Source of the DNA: Flaccisagitta enflata
Taxonomy: Eukaryota > Chaetognatha > Sagittoidea > Aphragmophora
DNA length: 64,000 nucleotides
Direction of reading: 5' to 3'
Assembly: GCA_965153355.1 (NCBI GenBank)
Contig: OZ231127.1
Location: 26,722,001-26,786,000, forward strand
This document shows, piece by piece, positions 37,001-46,913 of the stretch; the stretch's first letter is position 1; each line of letters begins with the position of its first letter. The position numbers were made by a program, and so were the translations under genes. Under the pieces are notes generated by a model. It ran no database searches. It saw only the letters and a program-made list of their open reading frames with translations, and was not told where the DNA came from.

Positions 37001-40000
37001 GAGCATTTGGACTTGAATGAAGGGCCAATTAATAAGTGAGTTTATGGGAGATAAATCCACAAGGGCCCTTAGGAAACGGGCAGAGCCCAAGAGGATCTCT
37101 TTGAAACCCCAATCAAAGGGAGCAAGGGGAGAAATCCAGTCTTCTGAGAAGGGGGGAGCAGAGCTGGCGCTCTCAGCACAATTTTCAGAAGACCGGATCA
37201 AAGCAACAAACATGGAGGCATTAAAGGAAATAAGCAGGATCATGGTAGAGCAAATGAATGCTCAGCTTCAAATGCAGAGGGAAAGGGAAGATACAGAAAA
37301 GGAGAGGTCTCATCGGAGGGAGGAGAAAAACATGGAACTCATTCGAGAGATCATAGCAGAACAAAACAAAGTTCATAGAGAGGATACAGAAATATTGACT
37401 ACTCAATTTGAGAAAATGAGAATAGAAAAAGAGCAAAGTAGAGGAAGACAACAACAAAGGCTTCCCCCTTATGATGGACAATCCATGGATTTTAATGACT
37501 GGCAAGACAAAACTGAATCTGTCCTGGTGTGCAATAAGTGGGATTTCTCCACCTTTTTGGAACTTCTTCCCACAAGTGTATCAGGGTTGGCAAAACGAGC
37601 CTTTGACTCACTGACTGAAGAGGACAAAAGCGCTAAGGATGTTTTCTATCAAAAGATGCGTGTTAAAATTGACCCACAAAGTGAGCGTAAAAACAAGGAA
37701 ATGTTTATACTTGCTCGAAAGGGACCAGCAGAGAGCATTATGTCCTTTATTGATAGGTGTCGTCAGTATATACGTAGATCAGGTGCAGACCCAAATGAAT
37801 ACTTTGCCCAAGAGATGTTGCGTAACAAAGTCTATGAAAGTTTGTCACCAACAGATCGGAAAATTTTGAGTGCCACTATCAGTCATGATGAGGATTTGGA
37901 TATTATTGTGATCAAAGCTGATGCCATGGCCTCAACACAACCTGAGCTCGTAGGGGCAGTTAGGGAGGTAGAAAAATCCAACTCAGTGGAAACCCCACAG
38001 GCTAGGAAGGAGGACATGGAAAAGAAAGAGATGGGGAGACAGCATCGTCACAATAAACTTAGCTGTCACGGCTGTCATCTAAGGGGTCACATAAAAAGGT
38101 ATTGTCCTCAAAGACTTCCAATTGAAGACTTTCAACGCTATTTCGAGAAGCAAACTCAAAATGAGCATATTCAGAGTTACCAAGAGGCTAAATCCAGATT
38201 GGATCAGAACTTTGAGAAAACCCTTGAACAAGGAGGGGGTAATCAGATCAAAGCTCCAGGGCCATTACCTTCTTGGAATGGGGAGCCCTTTGGAGATGTA
38301 AGAAACATTTCAATTCGAAAAGAACTCCAGCCAAAAATAAATGATGAACCTCCTATGGTGGGAGAAGAGTGGGACAATAGGGGAAAAGAAAATCAGGGGG
38401 ATCAGAGTGGAACCCATGTCAGAAACAAACAGGGCAGTGGAACCCATGTCAGAAACACCCATGGCACTATCCATCCTCAGCTTTGAGGAAGAAAGGGACC
38501 TCTATGAAATCGAAGGGGGAAGGGAGGAATTTAAGCTGAGAATGAGGAAATAATGGTTTTTTAGAGATGGGTAATACTGGATTTATTCTTATATTTGAAA
38601 ATTAGAATAAAGTACTGAATCAAGACAGTCACATGATGTGCTCAATGGAGTGCTCAATGGAGTGCTCAATGGAGTGCTCAATGGAGTGCTCAATGGAGTG
38701 CTCAATGGAGTGCTCAATGGAGTGCTCAATGGAGTGCTCAATGGAGTGCTCAATGGAGTGCTCAATGGAGTGCTCAATGGAGTGCTCAATGGAGTGCTCA
38801 ATGGAGTGCTCAATGGGGTGCTCAATGGAATGCTCAATGGAAGTTCTCAATGGAAGTTCTCAATGAAGTTCTCAATGAAATTCGTAATAGATTTTTCAGT
38901 ATGAAGTTCTGAAAATAATTGGGATCATTCGTCAAATGGCTGTCTCCAATAGGGTGGAAGGGTGGCCAGGGTGAATGAAAGGGTGGCATTTGCCACCCTT
39001 TCAGCCACCCTGGCCACCCTTTGATCAATTTTTGCCACCCCTATCCAAAATAGACACCCCTTTCTAATTTCAATGAATTACCACCCGGCCACCTTACCAC
39101 CCGGCCACCTTACCACCCGGCCACCTTACCACCCAGCCACCCTACCACCCGGTCACCCTACCACCCGGCCACCCAATTAACGTGCCACCCGGACACCCAG
39201 CCACAAAAATCCTAAGGTAAGTGTCGCACCGAGTTTAATTGAATCAACTTTTCTTCATACGATTTTTAACAACAGCGATTTTTGCGTCAATGTAAGGAAT
39301 GGCTTTTGCGAGTTTTTCCCACTGTTTCAATGACAGCACAATCCCACGCTGTTTCTTGAAAACACGATCCACGTCCATAAAGCATCGTCTCAAATCAATC
39401 TCGTCGATAATCTGTGGAGGTGAAAAATAACATCAAGGGTTAGATAGCATAACAGTAGATAACGTTGACCTCTGCTTACCTACCTGCCTGCGACAAAGTT
39501 GACTTTGCCTGCGGCAAAGTCAATCTGTTCCTGCGGCAAAGTCAAACTGCGCCTGTGGCAAAGTTGACTTTGCCTGCGGCAAAGTTGACTTTGCTTGCGG
39601 CAAAGTTGACTTTGCCTGCGGCAAAGTCGACTTTGCCCGCGGCAAAGTCAAACTGTGCCTGCGGCAAAGTCAACAAACGGCAAAGTCAAATTGCGGCAAG
39701 TCAACTGCCTGCGGCAAGTTGACTTGCCAAAAACTGCCTCCTAAAGTTGACTTGCCTTCCTAAAGTTGACTTTGCCTGCGGCAAAACTTCCTCAGTTGAC
39801 TTGCCCTGCAACTTGCCTGCGGCAATCCCTAACCCTAAACTCAACCCAATCCCTAACCCTAAACTCAACCCAATCCCTAACCCTAAACTCAACCCAATCC
39901 CTAACCCTAAACTCAACCCAATCCCTAACCCTAAACTCAACCCAATCCCTAACCCTAAACTCAACCCAATCCCTAACCCTAAACTCAACCCAATCCCTAA

Positions 40001-43000
40001 CCCTCAACTCAACCCAATCCCTAACCCTAAACTCAACCCAATCCCTAACCCTAAACTCAACCCAATCCCTAACCCTAAACTCAACCCAATCCCTAACCCT
40101 AAACTCAACCCAATCCCTAACCCTAAACTCAACCCAATCCCTAACCCTAAACTCAACCCAATCCCTAACCCTAATCTCAACCCAATCCCTAACCCTAAAC
40201 TCAACCCAATCCCTAACCCTAAACTCAACCCAATCCCTAACCCTAAACTCAACCCAATCCCTAACCCTAAACTCAACCCAATCCCTAACCCTAAACTCAA
40301 CCCAATCCCTAACCCTAAACTCAACCCAATCCCTAACCCTAAACTCAACCCAATCCCTAACCCTAAACTCAACCCAATCCCTAACCCTAAACTCAACCCA
40401 ATCCCTAACCCTAAACTCAACCCAATCCCTAACCCTAAACTCAACCCAATCCCTAACCCTAAACTCAACCCAATCCCTAACCCTAAACTCAACCCAATCC
40501 CTAACTCTAAACTCAACCCAATCCCTAAACTCAACCCAATCCCTAAACTCAACCCAATCCCTAATCCTAAACTCAACCCAATCCCTAACCCTAATCTCAA
40601 CCCAATCCTTTACCCTTAACTCAACCCAATCCCTAACATCAACCCAATCCCAAACCCTAACTTCAACCCAAACCCTAACCCTAAACTCAACCCAATCCCT
40701 AACCCTAAACTCAACCCAATCCCTAACCCTAAACTCAACCCAATCCCTAACCCTAAACTCAACCCAATCCCTAACCCTAAACTCAACCCAATCCCTAACC
40801 CTAAACTCAACCCAATCCCTAACCCTAAACTCAACCCAATCCCTAACCCTAAACTCAACCCAATCCCAAAGCCTAAACTCAACCCAATCCCAAAGCCTAA
40901 ACTCAACCTAATACCTAAGCCTAAACTCAACCTAATACCTAAGCCTAAACTCAACCTAATACCTAAGCCTGAACTCAACACAATCCCAAAGCCTAAACTC
41001 AACCCCATCCCTAAGCCTAGACTCAACCCCATCCCTAAGCCTAGACTCAACCCAATCCCTTACCCTTAACCAAATCCCAAACCTAAACTCGAGCCAATTC
41101 CTAACCCATAACTCAACACAAACTCAACCCTACAACAACCTCCGTTTTGCTGAAACCATCTCACCTTGTTAGAGAAAAGACGTTTTGCGAAAATCGTGAA
41201 TTCGTTGCCACCCATGACCACTCGTTCTTGGTTTAAAAGAACCTCGCTTGTCCGCATGAAGGGCCGTATATGGCCGTATGCCCGTCGTCGTCGTTGATCG
41301 CGGTAGTTGTAAGAGAATCGATTTCGAATGCCGGCGGCGTTGTCCAGAGGATGAGGACTGTTGTCAAGAGTCGTCGTGCACGATCATTGGTGTTGTTCAA
41401 AGGTCGAGAGAGTGTCAGTTATATCGGCGGATCTAGGATTCGCAGGCTACTGAAGGCGCAGAACGGGGCAGATGAAATGGCACAAGGAGAAATGATGAAG
41501 AAATGACAATGAGAGATATTTGCTGCCTTAAGCAGACCAACCAAATCTCCCAAAGATAGCGATTGAGAGTCTGTACCATCATCATATTTTTTTTCTTTTC
41601 TTGTAGACTGTGACTTGTGCGACGTTGTTCTTTTTTTCCTGCTTTCAACGTAAGTTATCCTTATCCTGAAGATGGCAGGACCTAACTAAAGGAGAAACAA
41701 GGCTTGACCTGAGAAACAAAGGAACATCTTCGTTGAGATAAGCTCCACAGCTCAGTCCACCCATCCACCCGATCTTATCCACCCATCCACCCGTTCAGGT
41801 ACCCATCCACCCCTGCTCCCTAAAGCCACCCGTCCACCCTTCTTCCCACCCATCCACCCCTGCCTGAATTTGTCCACCCGTGTCCACCCATCCGAATTTT
41901 ATTCCACCCATCCAATTTTGGACACCCGTCCCACCCCTCCCACCCTAAGTCAATTACATAGGCCACCCGTCTGGAGACACCAATATAACGTCTTTACCAA
42001 TAATTGAGCTCTACAAGGAGTTCTCTGTTAGGTTCTGTAAGATTCTCTGCAAGATTCTTTTTGAAGTTTTGAATAAAACTTTAAAGAGTATTCAAATTAT
42101 AGACGTAAGGTGTTATGGTAAAGCTTGCCATGACTAATCATGAAGGCAGTTAACTTGATGGATTATCATGTGCTGGCCAAAAATGCCCTGAGGGTAAGGA
42201 AAACATCTTATTGTAAAACTGATCCAGACACAGGAGGGGGTATGATACTAGATTTTGTTGTACGGGTATCAAGCTGGATCTAGGCTCAAGAAACCCTTAT
42301 GAAAATAAGGGCAAGTTTATTTAATAGTACTAGTTAGGATATAGAAAAATGGAATGGAGAAGAAATCTAGTAATGGGGACCCACACATCCAATCAGAGGG
42401 TCCGGGAAGTACTTTCCCCCTACTTAGAGAACATTGAATTAGCCAAACCGTACATGGTAATATGGTTTATCATGTCAAAGGGGCCCAAATTATTGGAGAC
42501 TCTTGAGCATAAGAAAAGGAAGGAGAGTATCAGGTACCTGAAAGAAGTGGTAGGGAGACTCTCTTGCAAATTTGGAGTACATAGACCAGTCCAGTAGCGT
42601 AAGTGAAAGATGGGGTGGAGCAGGGGGAGAGATGGAGTGGAGCAGGGGGAGAGATGGAGTGGAGCAGGTGGAGAAATGGAGTGGAGTACCAAGATGAAGT
42701 GGAGTAGTGTCATAGGAAAATAGGGAAGCAGTGGAGCAGTGGCCGTGCAGGATGGGGTGGAACAGCGTCATTGGGAGATGAATTGAAGCAACATGGCAAA
42801 GTGGAGCGGGTGCAAGATGCACAGGAGCCATTGCAAAGAGGAGCAAGGCAGCGCCAGCGCAAGGAGCAAGGCAGCGCCAGCGCAAGGAAGGGAGTAGCGT
42901 CATTGCAAGGAGGAGTGGCAGAGAGCCAGTGAAAGGTGAAGTGGAGCAATGCTAATGGAAGATGAAGTGGAGCAGGTGGAAAGGTGGAAAGGTGGAGTAG

Positions 43001-45250
43001 AGGAGCATCTTCAAAGAAGACCAGGAAGAATCAAGATGGCCACCAAAGAAGAAGAGACTATTGAAGATTGTGAAGTGAAGAAATGGGGAATTCTGATGGG
43101 GGACAATGGTGAATTGGGAACAGGGCTCCGGATTATGTATCGGTTATTTTTAGCATTCGTAGGCCCAACATAGGGGCATGTTGGAAACGTGATGGGGAGG
43201 GATGTTGTATAATTCTGGGTAAGTATGGGTAATTGATCTTGTCGAGTATTGATTGATTTATTATAATTGATTGATTGATTGATTGGTAAACATATTATTG
43301 ATTCTATTATACCTCAACGAGCTATATTTTTAGTATTTATATTAAAAATATAGTGACTTGACATTGTTGTCTATTTTTAACCCTCAATTTCAGTGTATCT
43401 GCGATTGTGCATTGGTTCCAATGGGGTAAAAAGGGGTGGCGATTACGATGAAAGTCCAAGTATAGTTAAAAAATGGTTAAATATTGTTAAATAATGTTAA
43501 GTAGTGTTAATATTTCGTAAAGGTGCTAACGACTATGTTAACTGATCTCGTTGCCCATGTTATTTCGTTAGAACGAAAACACCATGTAAAAGGGCCAGCT
43601 TTTTGTTAGCCCTTTAACGAATTTGTTGGCCTCCTAACGCCATGCAAAATGATTTCGTTCAGTCACGTGACCAGAAATTCGTTAGCCCTCTAACAAATTC
43701 GTTAGACCCCTAACGAACTCGTTAGCCTCCTTACGCCACACAAAATGATTTTGTTTCGTAAGGGGTGGAACGAAGCAAAAAAAGTTGATGTATGTAGAGG
43801 ATTTTCCCAACCAAATCATAACGTTTCTTGCTCTCCTAGAGTGCACATGTCTTTCCAAGAGAAAATAATTCTCTGAAAATATAAAATCATAGTGGAACTC
43901 TGTCCAAATTTGGTCCGACTCACAACGCAGGTAAAGTCCGCCTAAGTTATATCTGATCGTGAACTCTGACTGAATTTCCGACTTTGCATCTGAATCTCTG
44001 TCCTTAAATCCTCGATCATCGAGGATTTGACTCGACTGCCGACTCTCCTTCTAAGTATATTTCTACTTCCAACTTTCTCTCCAATAGTGACTGTTTGAAG
44101 TCCGAGTCTGTCCCTACTTGTCAAAGTGTGGTTGAATTGTAATTCTCTTGGAAAACTTGGAGTGACATAAGCATTGTAAAGAGTTGAAACTGAGATAATT
44201 CGCAGTAAATCTATTTCAATTAAGTCTCTGGATTAAAGCCAGGGATAAATTAATGGTAGTTGTAACATTTTTGTTAACCTTGAATGAATAAGTCAAAGAA
44301 AATTCAAAGAGACTTGGGAACACTAGCCTAAGTCAAATTAGCTCTTGGACTGAAGTCTTAGAGTAACAGAGTGATTGGTATTGGTAAAATATCTAAACTC
44401 ACTTCTCCTTGGTACAAGCCCGGGACCAGTGAGTGGGAATTTAACATATTAGGAGGGACTAAGTGTAGTGTGTTTTCATGTAGAGGTAAGCGTGTGAAGC
44501 CTCAGAGGAAAAGACCGGCACTTAAGCTTCTCCTTGGGATAAATAAACTTTGATAAAATAAACTTGGATAAAATAAACTTGGATAGAATAAACTTGGATA
44601 AAATAAACTTGGATAAAATAAAATATAGGATAAACTTAGTAAAGCTTGGGCTTAACTTAATTGAAGACTGAAATAAATGCACAATCAATTTGACTTTCCT
44701 AGATCCTTTGTACTTATTTTACTGTCTTATTGATGCTAGAATATAATTCACATATTAGCGATAGGCTAATTTCCATCTTGATAATTTGATAGGGCCTGAA
44801 GTTAGGGCCTCCGTAAGCACCTAGTTATCTCATATAAGGGACCTTCTGTCCCTTCCCTGTTCAATAAAGTGGCTGGGGTCAAGGGGGGGGGCAAAACTAT
44901 AGGGATCCCGTGCTCATGATAGGCTAACCAGGGGCAGTTAACTACATTCCTACAATTGAGTCATCAAAGACACTCAGAATCATGAGCCCTGTAGATGACG
45001 ACTATACCAACCCCCCTCCCCACCCTTATTGAACAATTACTCATGAGTACGACCTGTCGGTTCTCACCTCTACGACATCCATGGCCTCGTATTGATCATC
45101 TCCGGCTTTGGGTCCGCTTTCACCGCCGAAGCCACGTCCTTTGCGCTTCTTGACGCGCTCTTTGAGACGCTGAATACCGCGATCGCCCTCCTCGTCCACC
45201 TCGAACTCCTCGTCTTCCACTTCCGCTTGAAGATCAAGCACGTCCGCCAT
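34023..45250 (-). CDS. RBM8A: RBM8A (Y14), exon-junction-complex RNA-binding protein
   Basis: Y14 pairs with MAGOH in the exon junction complex deposited on spliced mRNA. Three exons (45250-45068, 34696-34531, 34240-34023) give 188 residues in exact phase. The N-terminus [20 protein letters not shown] and [11 protein letters not shown] are family signatures. The RRM runs from [20 protein letters not shown] through [20 protein letters not shown] to [11 protein letters not shown]. The C-terminus is a basic Arg/Ser tail ending RRRR. Intron 1 is expanded to 10.4 kb by a complete LTR element on the opposite strand; exon 1 ends only 27 bp from the 3' target duplication. Confidence 0.95.
34833..36663 (+). 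repeat. 5' LTR of the 10.2 kb element
   Basis: It is 1831 bp with TG...CA ends. It includes a CGTTAG-rich region (about 35140-35400) and a short array of 17 bp units (about 36165-36250, AACTTGGATAAAATA). Short frames inside (about 60-70 residues, also in the 3' copy) have no recognisable homology. Confidence 0.93.
36664..36970 (+). repeat. Tandemly repeated primer-binding-site region
   Basis: TTTGGCGCCCAATG follows the LTR directly at 36664 and recurs at 36731 and 36798 in units of about 67 bp, with a fourth diverged copy near 36921. TGGCGCCCAA is the classic tRNA-Lys-type primer site. Each unit ends TTGAACA or a variant, resembling the LTR terminus. Confidence 0.85.
37017..38486 (+). CDS. 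gag: Gag of the 10.2 kb element
   Basis: A 489-residue intact frame starts at the ATG at 37017. The N-terminal third is charged and probably coiled-coil (Glu/Arg/Lys/Met-rich). The core is a retrotransposon-gag domain ([15 protein letters not shown] ... [20 protein letters not shown]). A single CCHC zinc knuckle, [14 protein letters not shown] (C-x2-C-x4-H-x4-C), lies near residue 353. The tail contains a short repeat (GTHVRN). It is the only element protein encoded in sense orientation. Confidence 0.88.
   Translation: MKGQLISEFMGDKSTRALRKRAEPKRISLKPQSKGARGEIQSSEKGGAELALSAQFSEDRIKATNMEALKEISRIMVEQMNAQLQMQREREDTEKERSHRREEKNMELIREIIAEQNKVHREDTEILTTQFEKMRIEKEQSRGRQQQRLPPYDGQSMDFNDWQDKTESVLVCNKWDFSTFLELLPTSVSGLAKRAFDSLTEEDKSAKDVFYQKMRVKIDPQSERKNKEMFILARKGPAESIMSFIDRCRQYIRRSGADPNEYFAQEMLRNKVYESLSPTDRKILSATISHDEDLDIIVIKADAMASTQPELVGAVREVEKSNSVETPQARKEDMEKKEMGRQHRHNKLSCHGCHLRGHIKRYCPQRLPIEDFQRYFEKQTQNEHIQSYQEAKSRLDQNFEKTLEQGGGNQIKAPGPLPSWNGEPFGDVRNISIRKELQPKINDEPPMVGEEWDNRGKENQGDQSGTHVRNKQGSGTHVRNTHGTIHPQL
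38636..38850. repeat. 12 bp tandem array (GTGCTCAATGGA)
   Basis: About 16 nearly perfect copies. All frames are open because 12 is a multiple of three, which explains the repetitive frames on both strands. Diverged half-units continue to about 38,880. Confidence 0.95.
38950..39190. repeat. CCACCC/CCACCCGG-rich minisatellite
   Basis: Repeats of about 14-16 bp built on CCACCCGGCCACC. A related block (CCACCCATCCACCC) lies at about 41,755-41,965 in the same element. Confidence 0.85.
39244..41257 (-). CDS. PC4/SUB1-like single-stranded-DNA-binding protein, two exons, antisense within the LTR element
   Basis: Exon 1 (41257-41165) ends AACAAG|GTGAGA and exon 2 (39411-39244) follows a pyrimidine-rich CCACAG acceptor; the join is in phase and gives 86 residues. 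Exon 2 matches the PC4 C-terminal domain: [20 protein letters not shown], then [21 protein letters not shown], equivalent to the conserved IDIRE, KGISL, QW and ID positions. Exon 1 supplies the preceding strands ([17 protein letters not shown]). PC4 proteins bind single-stranded DNA and act as transcription cofactors. The intron is filled by minisatellites. Further 5' exons cannot be excluded. Exon 2 is only 56 codons. Confidence 0.72.
39486..39826. repeat. 21 bp minisatellite with internal palindrome
   Basis: Diverged copies of TTTGCCTGCGGCAAAGTTGAC, each containing the small hairpin TTTGCC-TGC-GGCAAA, lie inside the PC4-like gene's intron. Confidence 0.85.
39826..41066. repeat. 24 bp telomere-like minisatellite
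   Basis: About 45-50 copies of a 24 bp unit, CCCTAACCCTAAACTCAACC plus CAAT, are near-perfect from 39,826 to about 40,500 and about 40,680 to 40,860, then decay toward the right. Each unit holds two CCCTAA telomere-type hexamers plus a 12 bp non-telomeric part. Frames across it (up to 381 codons) are repeat artefacts. Confidence 0.95.
41755..41965. repeat. CCACCCATCCACCC minisatellite
   Basis: Irregular units of about 10-14 bp, related to the block at 38,950-39,190. Confidence 0.8.
42600..42985. repeat. GTGGAGCAGGGGGAGA-type minisatellite
   Basis: Imperfect purine-rich units of about 20 bp on the plus strand precede the 3' LTR. The frame just upstream (42349-42597) is discussed under findings. 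Confidence 0.75.
43203..45035 (+). repeat. 3' LTR of the 10.2 kb element
   Basis: It is 1833 bp, aligned end to end with the 5' LTR with scattered substitutions concentrated in the first ~650 bp, and followed by the ATTAC target duplication. Confidence 0.93.
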
Positions 45251-46913
45251 ATTGAATTTAACAAATGTTTAAAGTAGGATTTCGGAAAACTTGTTTTTTT
45301 CTTAGCGCAAAAGAGTTAAAAATGGGTTTTCTTCAATTATGGAATCTGAAGACAGAAAAAAAGGTGAGAGAAATCACATGACGGTTTATGGATGGTGTTT
45401 TTTTGTTTTGTCGAATTCAGTTTGAATATAGGGGTAGGAAAACAAACCAGTAGAACTAAAGCTTATACTGTTAAAAGGAACTACGCGTGTAGATATACTT
45501 TTATTTGGAATGTTTACATTAACTCTTCCGAGAAGAAAATGTACCGATGTAAATTTGGAATCCCACAACGCAAAAAAGAGGATTAAAAAAAAAGCGAAAT
45601 TCGTTAGGTACAATATTAAAGTCACTGTGCTGTATATATGAAAACAAAATCAATATAACAATTTATCTTCTAATTAATGAAGCCATTGTAAGTTGTAAAC
45701 TGCATGTGTGTGTATAACTTCAAGGGTAAAAAAAGGAACAAATCGTGCTGTCGCAACAGCAATTGGCACACATAATAAATGAACTTCCAACCACTACCAT
45801 TTTATCGACAAGAACAGTTTTTCTAACTGTGATCGGATTAACCGCTAGTATTCTTGAAACTGAAAAAAATGACAGCACGCATACACTATATGCTGCAAAA
45901 TCATCTTGCTTATCCTATATCGAATGTAACAACGGCTGGTTGCAATACCTCACGTGTAGGTCTAACTGACTTTCAAACTACATACATTTGATGAATTCAT
46001 TCATAGATGCACCAATCACGCACAATTCTAATTCATTTCCTGACCAAAAAAAACGAGTTCCAAAACGTTTTAAGTACAATCTTGGGCTTGCTCGCAGCAT
46101 ATTGATTTGATTGTTCAACATCCGTTTTGAGGAACAAGGTAATAACAATACATAGGCACTGAGAATAAATGAAGAAAGACACTTACGGACGATTATAAAA
46201 TTGTGTATAAATTGAGCCAAACCCCGTGTCATTAAGCTTCAGTCTTACTCGAAAGCTTTACATGCAAAAAAAGCCACAAATTTCGGGTATTAGGGTGATG
46301 ACAATCTCAATGAGAACACCGAGCTACCAATCACAAAAAGAGAAAAGCCAACGCCGTTAGGAGAAAGAAAGAAATCAGATTCCCGTTAACAAAGTGTAAT
46401 TAGCAATTCCGGGTGCCACAAAGTCTGGATTCAAATCCTTTTGTTTTGCGATTGTTACTTTCGCAGGGAAAAGGAGGATTAAGGCATTTTAAGTACGACG
46501 GGTCCATATATTGAGAATCAACGTTGCACCATAAATTCACTCGATCAATACGCAAAGCACGCTGAAGTAGAAATTCCAACAAAACTCCCCATAGAACCCT
46601 CCCCCTTCCACCCCCACCAGGTAAGGTAAATACGATAAAGTTGAAAAAAAAAAAACTGATTAGATATAGAATTCTGGAAAAGGAATATTTTGGTGAATAT
46701 AAGGTGATAGCGAACGATACCAACATCAAAAGTGAAGGAGACAAGGCCTTCAGTGCCTACAGATAATGCCTGGCATGCGAGAAAGAGAATTCCATGTCTA
46801 ATTGAATTTATTGAAAAAGTAACGCAAAGACCAATACCTCCTAAATTTCTCGTCTTCCCTTGCATAGCTCCGGTGGTCCTATCTAAAGATAACTTACTGG
46901 TTGAAACCTAAGG
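45251..46913. other. Intergenic region between the RBPMS-like gene and RBM8A
   Basis: About 1.66 kb, AT-rich. No gene is recognised; small frames here show no family features. It likely holds the RBPMS-like 3' UTR (possibly further exons, since a GTATGA donor-like site overlaps the stop) and the RBM8A promoter. Confidence 0.5.

Larger units (their letters stand above)
34833..45035 (+). mobile_element. 10.2 kb gag-only LTR retrotransposon loaded with tandem repeats and a PC4-like gene
   Basis: LTRs (34833-36663 and 43203-45035) start TGTTG and end GAACA, with the 5 bp duplication ATTAC at 34828-34832 and 45036-45040. The internal region has tandem primer sites, an intact gag, then almost 5 kb of minisatellites surrounding an antisense two-exon PC4-like gene, and a purine tract GATGGGGAGGGA just before the 3' LTR. 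No reverse transcriptase or protease is seen, so it needs an autonomous partner. The LTRs differ at a couple of dozen sites by eye, so it is older than the 18.2 kb element. Confidence 0.93.

Noticed and set aside
38636-38850. CRISPR-like array
   Set aside because: The 12 bp units abut with no spacers, and the genome is eukaryotic.
39766-40911. 381-codon open frame (repeating Ser/Thr/Gln/Leu/Asn pattern) and other long frames over the same DNA
   Set aside because: It is the 24 bp telomere-like minisatellite; a unit divisible by three keeps all frames open. No non-repeat coding features.
39826-41066. Chromosome end or true telomere
   Set aside because: Each unit has a 12 bp non-telomeric part, the array is interstitial, and unique sequence plus an LTR follow on both sides.
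42420-42949. Minus-strand Leu/Pro/His/Ser-rich frames near the 3' LTR
   Set aside because: They arise from the purine-rich minisatellite read in antisense.
34833-45035. Autonomous retrovirus-like element with pol and env
   Set aside because: No protease, RT or envelope-type frame is present between gag and the 3' LTR; the space is tandem repeats and an antisense gene.
45745-45969. 75-codon plus-strand frame between RBM8A and the RBPMS-like gene
   Set aside because: No recognisable family, no conserved features, AT-rich intergenic context.
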